Assembly: GCA_945868195.1 (NCBI GenBank)
Contig: CAMBLP010000045.1
Location: forward strand, 1-14,440
Direction of reading: 5' to 3'
From: Bordetella parapertussis
GTDB taxonomy: Bacteria > Pseudomonadota > Gammaproteobacteria > Burkholderiales > Burkholderiaceae_B
DNA: 14,440 bases
Numbering within the stretch: position 1 is the first letter of the stretch; every line of letters begins with the position of its first letter. Positions 8,064-14,440 of the stretch are shown piece after piece. The translations under genes were made by a program, and so were the position numbers. The notes beneath the pieces were generated by a model. That model saw only the letters and a list, made by a program, of their open reading frames with translations. It did not search any database and was not told the origin of the DNA.

Positions 8064-9367
8064 ACATTGCCGTCGTGGGTGCGGGCTGGGCTGGACTCGC
8101 CGCGGCCGTTCGCCTCAAAGACCTGGGCGCGACGGTCACGGTCTTTGAGGCCGCGCCCGTTCCGGGTGGACGCGCACGGGGTGTCGACGATGTCAATATG
8201 GGACGCATCGACAACGGACAGCACCTGATGCTCGGCGCCTACACCGAATCACTCAAACTCATCGAACGCCTCCAATCAAGCCCTTCTCTTGAGCACGTGC
8301 TTTTCCGCACGCCCCTGCACCTCGAAAGTGCCGATGGTCGCTTTAAGCTGCAGGCATCCACGCTGCCCGCGCCACTCAATACCCTGCTGGCCTTGTTATC
8401 GGCTAAAGGCCTGGGACTTTCCGAACGCCTACGTGCCCTGCGCATGATGCTGCAGTGTCGACTGACGGGCTGGCGCGCGCAACCAAATGAAACCGTGCAG
8501 TCATTATTACGACGACACCAGCAGTCCGTAATACTTTCTCAGCGGCTCTGGACCCCCTTATGCCTGGCGGCCCTCAACACGCCAATCGCGCAAAGCTGCG
8601 CGCAGCTCTTTCTCAATGTGCTGCGCGATAGCTTGAACGGGTCACATGGCGCGAGCGACTTAGTGATTCCCAGCGTTGACTTAACTCAACTGTGGCCTGA
8701 AGCCGCTGCGCAAACCATGACGATGCGCTATCGACACCTTGTGCGTAAGGTTCGTGCAACCCCCACACAGGTCCAGATTGATCAAGAGCACTTTGATGCC
8801 TGCGTCGTTGCGGTACCTCCCTATGCTGCGGCGCGAATTTTGTTTGACCCAAGTGACGAGGACGACGCACTGCACCGGACACTGCAAGCCTTTGAGTATC
8901 GTGCCATTGCGACGCTGACCCTTGAGCTTGAATCGGACTGGCAACCACCGCAACCCATGCTGATGCTCGATGAAGACTTCGCGCGCGGTCACGTAGGACA
9001 ATGGGTCTTTAAACGCGCCGCACACCCTCGACAACTGAGTGTGGTGATCAGTGACGCGACCGATTTTTTGAAGCAAGACAGAGCACCCTTTGTCCAGGCC
9101 ATTGCCTCTCAAATAAGAGAGCAATGTGCGAAACATCCCCTCAGGACCAGTGAGATGCCTGCCGTCAAACACCAAAGACTGATTGTGGAAAAGCGGGCAA
9201 CTTTCGATGCTGTTCCGGGCCTTGCGCGCCCGACGAACAGAAGCCCTTGGCCTCGAATTGTTTTAGCGGGAGATTGGACCGATACAGGGTATCCGGCCGT
9301 GCTCGAGGGAGCCGTGCGCAGCGGTCTTGCTGCGGCGATGATATTAGAAAAAGAACTTAGCCTCTAA
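8060..9367 (+). CDS. hpnE: Hydroxysqualene dehydroxylase HpnE (FAD-dependent)
   Basis: HpnE is a flavoprotein that reduces hydroxysqualene to squalene, completing the three-step route. The 435-residue protein starts with a Rossmann FAD-binding fold: GAGWAG at 7-12 and an acidic residue (Glu30) ending the second strand, followed by PGGRAR at 35-40. A second FAD contact, LAGDWTDTGYPAVLEGA, lies near the C-terminus. The layout is that of amine oxidase/phytoene desaturase-like enzymes. The start is GTG at 8060, forming a GTGA overlap with the hpnD stop, so translation is probably coupled. The 3' end overlaps the convergent crcB by 11 bp. A carotenoid desaturase is the alternative by fold, but the hpnC-hpnD context settles the call. 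Confidence 0.93.
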   Translation: MNIAVVGAGWAGLAAAVRLKDLGATVTVFEAAPVPGGRARGVDDVNMGRIDNGQHLMLGAYTESLKLIERLQSSPSLEHVLFRTPLHLESADGRFKLQASTLPAPLNTLLALLSAKGLGLSERLRALRMMLQCRLTGWRAQPNETVQSLLRRHQQSVILSQRLWTPLCLAALNTPIAQSCAQLFLNVLRDSLNGSHGASDLVIPSVDLTQLWPEAAAQTMTMRYRHLVRKVRATPTQVQIDQEHFDACVVAVPPYAAARILFDPSDEDDALHRTLQAFEYRAIATLTLELESDWQPPQPMLMLDEDFARGHVGQWVFKRAAHPRQLSVVISDATDFLKQDRAPFVQAIASQIREQCAKHPLRTSEMPAVKHQRLIVEKRATFDAVPGLARPTNRSPWPRIVLAGDWTDTGYPAVLEGAVRSGLAAAMILEKELSL

Positions 9368-9749
9368 GGCTATGCGCCGTAAACAAGCCCAAGAAAGTCA
9401 GTATCAGAGAGCCCGCGAGACTCAAGCCTGCATAGGAAACGGCCATACCGAAACGCCCTTCTTCGACAAAGGCGATAACTTCGGCGGAAAATGTGGAGAA
9501 TGTTGTGAGTGCTCCCAAGAATCCCGTGATGAGCAATAAGCGCCAAAAATGTGGCCACTCTGGATGCGCCGCCACCAAGCCCAAAATGAGGCCGACGAAA
9601 TAACCGCCAATCATGTTGGCCGCGAAGGTGCCCCAAGGCAGCATATCCGCATGTCGATTCAACCATACGCTCAACAGCCACCTCAACCACGCCCCCGCTG
9701 TCGCGCCAAGCGCCACAGCCAGGAAATGGGATGAAGTCAGCATTGGCAT
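9357..9749 (-). CDS. crcB: Fluoride channel CrcB/Fluc
   Basis: CrcB (Fluc) is a small dual-topology membrane protein; two copies form a channel that lets fluoride out of the cell. The 130-residue protein has four hydrophobic helices. Marks of the family are GATAGAWLRW at 15-24, TFAANMIGGY at 41-50 and the phenylalanine/threonine-rich GFLGALTTFSTF at 76-87, which lines the pore and holds the central Na+. It starts 5 nt after the thrC stop; a second ATG two codons later (9743) is possible. There is no room for a fluoride riboswitch in front of it, so it is probably read through from the alaC-hom-thrC transcript. Its last 11 bases overlap the end of hpnE on the other strand. Confidence 0.95.
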   Translation of the reverse strand: MPMLTSSHFLAVALGATAGAWLRWLLSVWLNRHADMLPWGTFAANMIGGYFVGLILGLVAAHPEWPHFWRLLLITGFLGALTTFSTFSAEVIAFVEEGRFGMAVSYAGLSLAGSLILTFLGLFTAHSLRG

Positions 9750-9754
9750 GGCGC

Positions 9755-11164
9755 TCAGTTTCCGGCGTGCTCAGTGATATAGGCGCGAACGCTTGCGACA
9801 TCGCAAGGCAAGACCGTAAAGCGCTGAGGCAAGGACTCAAGATGTTCCAGCCCCTCGGGCAAGGGTGCGGGCATGCCAAGCGCCTCTTCGATCACCTCAG
9901 AAAACTTGGCCGGCAAGGCGGTCTCGAGTACCAACATCGGAATGCCGGGCTCGACGAAGGATGCAGCCACTTTGATGCCATCCGCCGTATGGGGATCAAT
10001 CAACATCCCGGTGCGCGCGTGTACGTCACGGATCGTAGTCAAACGATCCTGATGCGTACTGCAACCGGCGACAAAACCATAACGACGCTCAAGTTCAGGC
10101 TTCATGCTTGATAGATCGAAGAAACCCTCTTTTGATAACGCGCGCCAGAGTCCGGCGACTCGTTCGGCATCGCGTCCCACGAGATCGTAAACAAACCGTT
10201 CGAAATTTGAGGCGCGCGAAATGTCCATTGAGGGACTCGAGGTCGCAAAGGTTTGAGCCGCCCCACGCGGACGATAAATACCCGTGCGGAAGAACTCTTC
10301 GAGGACATTGTTTTCGTTGGTGGCGAGCACCAACCGACGAATCGGCAAGCCCATCGAACGCGCGATATGACCCGCCAGGATATTACCAAAATTGCCGGAA
10401 GGCACCGTGAACGAAACTTCTTGTCCAGGACCCGAAGTCGAGCGTAACCAACCGTGAAAGTAATACACAATCTGTGCGGCGATACGCGCCCAGTTGATCG
10501 AGTTGACCGCGCCTAGACGATACCTAGACTTGAACGGTAAATCGCCCGCGAGCGCTTTGACAACGTCTTGCGCTTCGTCAAACACGCCTTTGACCGCGAT
10601 ATTGTGAATATTGGCATCCTGCAGCGAATACATCTGCGCACGTTGAAACGCGCTCATCCGTCCATGCGGTGAAAGCATAAAGACCGCCACAGCTTCCTTG
10701 CCACGCATCGCGTATTCGGCGGCCGAACCGGTATCTCCAGAAGTCGCGCCAAGAATATTGAGAGTCGACCCGCGTTGCTTGAGCACATACGGGAAGACTT
10801 GCCCTAAAAACTGCATCGCCATGTCTTTGAACGCCAAGGTGGGTCCTTCGGACAATCTCAATAATGTCAGACCATCATACAAAGGCTGAACTGGCACAAT
10901 CGCTTCGGTTTTGAAGGATGCCTTGCAATAGGCGGCGGACGTCATCGCAGTCAATGTCGCGTGCTCGATATCCGTCACGAACAAAGACAACACTTCGGTC
11001 GCCAACGCGTGATATGGCAAAGCCCGCCAAGCTTCGAGCGTCTGCGCAGAAACTTGAGGAATATGTTCAGGCACAGCCAAGCCACCATCGGGGGCTAAAC
11101 CTTCTAACAAAATATCCGAAAATTCGAGGGCCTGCATGCCCCCGCGTGTTGAAACATATTTCAT
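9755..11164 (-). CDS. thrC: Threonine synthase
   Basis: ThrC is a cytoplasmic PLP enzyme that converts O-phosphohomoserine to threonine. The 469-residue protein starts with MKYVSTRGG, typical of the long bacterial form, and shows APDGGLAVPE near 24-33. The PLP-binding Lys113 lies in LAFKDMAMQFLG, the phosphate-contacting SGDTGSAA is at 142-149, and VPSGNFGNILAG lies mid-protein. The length fits the long class seen in Proteobacteria and fungi. The ATG at 11164 overlaps the hom stop as ATGA, with a weak GGAAAG upstream, so it is coupled to homoserine dehydrogenase. The substrate-making enzyme, homoserine kinase, is not in the window. crcB follows 5 nt downstream. Confidence 0.97.
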   Translation of the reverse strand: MKYVSTRGGMQALEFSDILLEGLAPDGGLAVPEHIPQVSAQTLEAWRALPYHALATEVLSLFVTDIEHATLTAMTSAAYCKASFKTEAIVPVQPLYDGLTLLRLSEGPTLAFKDMAMQFLGQVFPYVLKQRGSTLNILGATSGDTGSAAEYAMRGKEAVAVFMLSPHGRMSAFQRAQMYSLQDANIHNIAVKGVFDEAQDVVKALAGDLPFKSRYRLGAVNSINWARIAAQIVYYFHGWLRSTSGPGQEVSFTVPSGNFGNILAGHIARSMGLPIRRLVLATNENNVLEEFFRTGIYRPRGAAQTFATSSPSMDISRASNFERFVYDLVGRDAERVAGLWRALSKEGFFDLSSMKPELERRYGFVAGCSTHQDRLTTIRDVHARTGMLIDPHTADGIKVAASFVEPGIPMLVLETALPAKFSEVIEEALGMPAPLPEGLEHLESLPQRFTVLPCDVASVRAYITEHAGN

Positions 11165-12468
11165 GACAAGCTTTCCACTCTCAATCGGGTCACGCTTGAA
11201 CGAATAAACTTCAAGGCTTCGATTCGAGCAATCGCAATATTGATATTTCGCTCTAGCGCTTGATGTGTCAAAAAGATCAGATCCGCGCTGCCATCGGCGT
11301 CGGACGGCTGTTGAATCATCGAGCCAATCGAGATCCCTGCATCAGCCAACACACGGGCGATGTCCGCCAAGACGCCTGGCTGGTCTGCGACAGTCATTCG
11401 CAGATAGTATGAGGTCACGACGTCTTCGATCGACAGGATAGGGATATCCGACATTGCATCGGGTTGAAACGCCAAATGCGGGACGCGATGTTCTGGATCT
11501 GCGGTATGTAAACGTGTAACGTCGACGAGATCGGCCACAACAGCCGAAGCGGTCGGTTCCTCGCCCGCGCCCTTACCGTAATAAAGTGTCTGACCCACTG
11601 CGTCGCCACGCACCAAGACCGCATTCATCGCACCTTCGACGTTGGCGAGTAAAGAAGCGCTAGGCACGAGTGCTGGATGCACACGCAACTCAATCCCGTT
11701 GGGACGACGCTTTGTAATACCAAGGAGTTTGATCCGATAACCTAACCGTTCAGCAAGCTTGATGTCCTCGGAAGCCAGCGAGGAAATACCCTCAATGTGC
11801 GCCTTATCGAACTGCACAGGAATCCCGAACGCCAACGATGCAAGCAAGGTGAGCTTGTGCGCGGCATCGACCCCTTCGATATCGAAGGTCGGATCCGCTT
11901 CGGCGTATCCCAGTTTTTGCGCCTCAGCCAGCACGGTCGCAAAAGGTAAACCACGTGAACGCATTTCCGACAAAATGAAATTGGTCGTTCCGTTGATAAT
12001 GCCGGCGACCCATTCGATGCGATTTGCTGTCAAGCCCTCGCGTATCGCTTTGATAATAGGAATACCGCCAGCGACGGCAGCTTCGAACGCGACCATCACG
12101 CCTTTGGCAGAGGCCGCGGCAAAAATCTCCGTACCGTGTTTAGCCAGCAAGGCTTTGTTCGCGGTTACCACATGTTTGCCATGGGCGATCGCCTCTAGCA
12201 CCAATTCGCGCGCGAGGGTATCGCCACCAATCAGCTCGACCACGATATCGATTGAAGGATCGCGCACGACGGCAAAAGAATCTGTGCCAAGCTCGACCGC
12301 ATCGCCAAGCAACGCGCGCGCTTTGGCGATATCGCGCACCGCCACACGGGTCACTTCGATGTTGCGACCCGCACGACGAGAGATTTCGCCTGCATTACGC
12401 GCCAACACTTTCCAAGTGCCGCCACCGACGACGCCTAGCCCCAACAAACCGACCTTGATTGATTCCAT
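11161..12468 (-). CDS. hom: Homoserine dehydrogenase
   Basis: Hom reduces aspartate-4-semialdehyde to homoserine with NAD(P)H, the branch point to threonine and methionine. The 435-residue protein has the N-terminal dinucleotide fold GLLGLGVVGGG at 7-17, TANKALLAKH at 102-111, NGTTNFIL at 159-166 and GYAEADPTFD followed by DAAHKL at 187-206. A C-terminal ACT domain spans about 355-430 (RMTVADQPGVLADIARVL), where threonine feedback would be expected. I chose the ATG at 12468 (MESIKVGLLG), which matches the family start. A TTG at 12480 overlaps the aminotransferase stop but sits directly against the AAGGA at 12485-12481 and so is not a likely start. This AAGGA is 12 nt from the ATG, longer than ideal. 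No aspartokinase domain is fused. The stop overlaps thrC. Confidence 0.96.
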   Translation of the reverse strand: MESIKVGLLGLGVVGGGTWKVLARNAGEISRRAGRNIEVTRVAVRDIAKARALLGDAVELGTDSFAVVRDPSIDIVVELIGGDTLARELVLEAIAHGKHVVTANKALLAKHGTEIFAAASAKGVMVAFEAAVAGGIPIIKAIREGLTANRIEWVAGIINGTTNFILSEMRSRGLPFATVLAEAQKLGYAEADPTFDIEGVDAAHKLTLLASLAFGIPVQFDKAHIEGISSLASEDIKLAERLGYRIKLLGITKRRPNGIELRVHPALVPSASLLANVEGAMNAVLVRGDAVGQTLYYGKGAGEEPTASAVVADLVDVTRLHTADPEHRVPHLAFQPDAMSDIPILSIEDVVTSYYLRMTVADQPGVLADIARVLADAGISIGSMIQQPSDADGSADLIFLTHQALERNINIAIARIEALKFIRSSVTRLRVESLS

Positions 12469-12476
12469 TACAACAA

Positions 12477-13652
12477 TCAATCCTTACGAAACATTTCTTT
12501 GATGCCGCGCACCGCTTGACGCGTGCGCTGCTCATTTTCTATCAAGGCGAAACGGACATACTCATCACCATAATCACCGAAACCGATACCGGGCGACACC
12601 GCGACCTTAGCCTCTTCGAGGATACGCTTGGCGAACTCAAGAGAACCCGCCGCACGATAAGGCTCGGGGATATGCCCCCAGATATACATGGAGGCTTTTG
12701 GATTGTCCACCATCCAGCCCGCCTCGTGAAGACCTTTGACTAAAACATCCCGTCGATTTTGGTATTTCTCCACCACCTCGGCGACGCATTCCTGCGACCC
12801 CTCGAGCGCCGCGATTGCCGCAACCTGAATCGGTGTAAAAGTTCCGTAATCGTGATAACTCTTGATGCGCGCCAAGGCGTTGACCAGTTCGGCATTGCCC
12901 ACCATGAAGCCAATCCGCCAGCCCGCCATGTTGTAACTTTTACTCATGGTAAAAAACTCAACCGCGACCTCACGGGCACCAGACACCTGCATAATCGATG
13001 GTGCCTGATAGCCATCGAAACAGATGTCTGCGTAAGCAAGATCGTGCACAACGATGATGTTGTGCTCTTGGGCGAGCTTAACTACGCGTTCGAAAAAAGA
13101 GAGATCTACGCATTGCGCGGTGGGATTACTCGGAAAGCCCAAGATCATCATTTTAGGCTTGGGAATGGATTCGCGCACCGCGCGCTCGAGTTCTTCGAAG
13201 AAATCAGTTCCCGGGGTCATGCGAACGGAGCGGATGTTGGCCCCTGCGATCACGGCGCCATAAATATGAATCGGATAGCTCGGGTTGGGCACCAAAACGG
13301 TATCGCCCGCATCCAAGGTCGCAAGCATCAAGTGGGCGAGGCCTTCTTTGGAGCCAATCGTCACGATGGCTTCAGAATCCGGATCAAACTGTACCTGATA
13401 GCGGCGCGCATACCAATCCGTGATCGCCTTGCGCAAACGCGGGATCCCTTTTGAGACGGAATAACCATGCGTCGTAGGGCGTTCGGAGGCTTCGACCAGC
13501 TTGCTCACAATATGAGGAGGGGTGGCCCCATCGGGATTACCCATAGACATATCGATGATGTCTTCGCCCCGTCGACGCGCCGCCATTTTGAGCTCTGCCG
13601 TGATGTTGAACACATAGGGGGGCAAACGCTCGATGCGGGAGAACTTCCTCAT
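12477..13652 (-). CDS. alaC: PLP-dependent aminotransferase, AlaC-like (glutamate-pyruvate)
   Basis: This 391-residue fold-type I aminotransferase resembles E. coli AlaC (YfdZ), which makes alanine from pyruvate with glutamate as amino donor. Visible features are NPDGATPP near 39-46, [14 protein letters not shown] near 61-74, SNPTAQ with Asn176, HDLAY with Asp204 and Tyr207, the Schiff-base lysine Lys238 in [12 protein letters not shown], and the substrate-binding arginine Arg374 in [10 protein letters not shown]. The length is typical. AAGGA lies 6 nt before the ATG at 13652, a strong ribosome binding site for the first gene of the operon. It lies upstream of hom and thrC, an order I recall from many Burkholderiales. 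The exact amino acid pair cannot be read from sequence; aspartate, methionine or glutamate-pyruvate activity are all possible in this subfamily. Confidence 0.9.
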   Translation of the reverse strand: MRKFSRIERLPPYVFNITAELKMAARRRGEDIIDMSMGNPDGATPPHIVSKLVEASERPTTHGYSVSKGIPRLRKAITDWYARRYQVQFDPDSEAIVTIGSKEGLAHLMLATLDAGDTVLVPNPSYPIHIYGAVIAGANIRSVRMTPGTDFFEELERAVRESIPKPKMMILGFPSNPTAQCVDLSFFERVVKLAQEHNIIVVHDLAYADICFDGYQAPSIMQVSGAREVAVEFFTMSKSYNMAGWRIGFMVGNAELVNALARIKSYHDYGTFTPIQVAAIAALEGSQECVAEVVEKYQNRRDVLVKGLHEAGWMVDNPKASMYIWGHIPEPYRAAGSLEFAKRILEEAKVAVSPGIGFGDYGDEYVRFALIENEQRTRQAVRGIKEMFRKD

Positions 13653-13660
13653 CCTGAGTC

Positions 13661-13670
13661 CTTATATAAG
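13661..13670. repeat. Perfect 10-bp palindrome in the alaC leader
   Basis: CTTATATAAG is self-complementary and shares its last bases with the alaC Shine-Dalgarno (AAGGA on the minus strand). It could be an operator half, an alternative -10 region or chance in AT-rich leader DNA. Confidence 0.3.
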
Positions 13671-13686
13671 AAAATCTTAATATTGC

Positions 13687-13715
13687 TTTATATGCAGTGC
13701 AGCAAAACCTTGTAA
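13687..13715 (-). promoter_or_regulatory. Candidate sigma-70 promoter for alaC-hom-thrC-crcB
   Basis: On the minus strand TTACAA (13715-13710, 3 of 6 consensus) is followed after 17 nt by TATAAA (13692-13687, 5 of 6). Transcription would begin near 13680, giving a leader of about 28 nt to the alaC ATG. A second pair in the same stretch (TTGCTG, 17 nt, TATTAA) is also possible. I saw no leader peptide or attenuator. Confidence 0.4.
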
Positions 13716-13757
13716 TCTAGCGCATCAGGATCAATGCCGCAAATCGCTGGCGTTTGG

Positions 13758-13774
13758 ATCACGAAATCCGTGAT
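13758..13774. repeat. Inverted repeat ATCACG-N5-CGTGAT in divergent region
   Basis: Two perfect 6-bp arms lie around a 5-bp centre, midway between the divergent alaC and Mth938-like genes. The size and symmetry fit a binding site for a dimeric regulator. No T-run follows on either strand, so it is not a normal terminator. A further perfect 10-bp palindrome, CCCTCGAGGG, lies close by at 13782-13791. No regulator gene is adjacent, so any function is inferred. Confidence 0.4.
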
Positions 13775-13802
13775 TTGAATCCCCTCGAGGGCTTGCGATG
13801 AC

Positions 13803-13832
13803 ATCACAACGTACGATTGATTGCGCTATCAT
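13803..13832 (+). promoter_or_regulatory. Candidate promoter for Mth938-like gene and peroxiredoxin
   Basis: TATCAT (13827-13832, 5 of 6 to the -10 consensus) lies 18 nt after ATCACA (13803-13808, 4 of 6 to -35). Transcription from about 13839 would leave a short leader of roughly 17 nt that still includes the GGAG ribosome binding site at 13847. This is a weak match judged by eye only. Confidence 0.3.
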
Positions 13833-13846
13833 CGGGCGAACTAGTT

Positions 13847-13850
13847 GGAG
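13847..13850 (+). promoter_or_regulatory. Ribosome binding site that supports a TTG start
   Basis: GGAG lies exactly 6 nt before the TTG at 13857. The first codons after it give KLHTDHNAALNTVTGYG, the expected beginning of this family, and there is no ATG nearby in frame. The spacing makes TTG the clear start. Confidence 0.6.
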
Positions 13851-13856
13851 TATTGA

Positions 13857-14306
13857 TTGAAGCTACATACAGATCACAATGCGGCCCTCAACACCGTCAC
13901 AGGATACGGCAACGGTTTCGTCGAAATCAACAAAATCAGCTTTAACCATGCGATTACTTTTGGTCCTGAAGGCCCCGTTAACCGATGGCTTGCCGAAAAC
14001 CCTGACGAGATCACAACAGCCTTGCTACTTCAGGCCGCCGGACTGACCCTAAAACCTGTCGACCCCCTCGCTTTTCTGGACTCCAACGAGCCCCCTCAGC
14101 CCGAGGTTGATGGCGTGAGGCCCGAGGTCCTGTTGGTCGGCACGGGTTCGCGTCAACGGATGTTAGACCACAAAATCATCACACCTCTGCTGCGGGCGGG
14201 TGTCGGGGTCGAATGCATGACGACCGAGGCTGCCGCCCGTACCTACAATATTTTAATGGCCGAAGGCCGACAAGTCATCGCCGCCCTTTTACCGGAGAAA
14301 ATCTAA
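13857..14306 (+). CDS. Mth938-like domain protein (DUF498)
   Basis: This 149-residue protein belongs to the small Mth938-like (DUF498) family, named after an archaeal protein of known structure. Relatives include the mitochondrial complex I assembly factor NDUFAF3, but no biochemical activity is known for the bacterial members. The early KLHTDHNAALNTVTGYG, the central PEVLLVGTGSRQRML (about 89-103) and the late MTTEAAARTYNILMAEGRQVIAAL are the conserved blocks. It has no signal peptide or membrane segment, so it should be cytoplasmic. Translation begins at TTG, backed by a well-placed GGAG. The stop TAA overlaps the peroxiredoxin ATG by one base (TAATG), so the two are probably coupled. The family call is good; its function here is unknown, and an assembly-factor role would be speculation. 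Confidence 0.85.
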   Translation: MKLHTDHNAALNTVTGYGNGFVEINKISFNHAITFGPEGPVNRWLAENPDEITTALLLQAAGLTLKPVDPLAFLDSNEPPQPEVDGVRPEVLLVGTGSRQRMLDHKIITPLLRAGVGVECMTTEAAARTYNILMAEGRQVIAALLPEKI

Positions 14307-14440
14307 TGAGTATTGTCCTCATCGGCAAACAAGCGCCCAGTTTTTCTGCGCAAAGCACCTTTGGAGAGATCTCTTTGGAGCGCTGCGTGGGACGCGGCGT
14401 CATTATGTATTTTTACCCTAAAGACAACACGCCGGGATGC
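14306..14440 (+). CDS. bcp: Bcp/PrxQ-type peroxiredoxin, 3' part outside window
   Basis: Peroxiredoxins of this type reduce hydrogen peroxide and organic hydroperoxides with a reactive cysteine that is recycled by thioredoxin. Only 45 codons are in the window. They start MSIVLIGKQAPSFSAQS and end with YFYPKDNTPGC, the PrxQ signature. The last codon, Cys45, is the expected peroxidatic cysteine. The missing remainder would be about 110 residues if it is a typical PrxQ. GGAG lies 8 nt before the ATG, and the start overlaps the stop of the preceding gene by one base. The protein should be cytoplasmic, as no signal peptide is present. Confidence 0.92.
   Translation, partial: MSIVLIGKQAPSFSAQSTFGEISLERCVGRGVIMYFYPKDNTPGC

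Noticed and set aside
9750..9754. Fluoride riboswitch in front of crcB
   Set aside because: Only 5 nt separate thrC from crcB, and I saw no crcB-motif pseudoknot in the end of thrC.
11759..12502. Plus-strand open frame of 247 codons opposite hom
   Set aside because: Its Ser/Ala/Thr-rich composition is what antisense reading of GC-rich coding DNA produces, and hom has intact motifs throughout.
12759..13454. Plus-strand open frame of 231 codons opposite alaC
   Set aside because: It has no recognisable domain and lies wholly within a conserved aminotransferase gene.
1..14440. CRISPR array, insertion sequence, prophage, tRNA or rRNA
   Set aside because: No regularly spaced repeats, transposase or integrase frames, cloverleaf-like sequences or rRNA segments were recognised.

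Overview
The window looks like chromosomal DNA from a Gram-negative, hopanoid-making betaproteobacterium, most likely in Burkholderiales and possibly near Alcaligenaceae. The pointers are: an alaC-hom-thrC amino-acid cluster beside an Mth938-like gene and a Bcp-type peroxiredoxin; a Kdo kinase of the kind found with single-Kdo LPS; the three-gene hpnCDE squalene route; and moderately GC-rich coding sequence. The placement is inferred from gene content and remembered synteny, not from a database search. The window is very densely coded. No stretch over 300 bases lacks a gene, and I saw no rRNA, tRNA, CRISPR array, insertion sequence or prophage.

Left block (1-6213, all minus strand; transcription order radA, FtsX-like permease, kdkA, ArsC/Spx-like gene, rmuC). 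radA and the permease share an ATGA overlap. A 62-nt gap leads to kdkA and a 40-nt gap to the small ArsC/Spx-like gene, which shares a GTGA overlap with rmuC. rmuC runs off the left edge. The block mixes DNA-repair proteins (RadA, RmuC) with cell-envelope proteins (permease, Kdo kinase).

Centre (6374-9367, plus strand): hpnC-hpnD-hpnE, a compact operon that turns two farnesyl diphosphates into squalene through presqualene diphosphate and hydroxysqualene. The cyclase that would use the squalene is not in the window. About 160 bases separate hpnC from the divergent radA.

Right block (9357-13652, minus strand; order alaC, hom, thrC, crcB): a PLP aminotransferase, homoserine dehydrogenase, threonine synthase and a fluoride channel, joined by overlaps or tiny gaps. 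Homoserine kinase is missing. crcB runs head-on into hpnE, and the two genes overlap by 11 bp at their 3' ends. A 204-bp divergent region with candidate promoters and three short palindromes separates alaC from the plus-strand pair at the right edge: an Mth938-like gene with a TTG start, and a truncated Bcp/PrxQ peroxiredoxin.

I found no convincing undescribed system. The window reads as housekeeping and envelope genes with a few unusual arrangements, which are listed as findings with modest scores.
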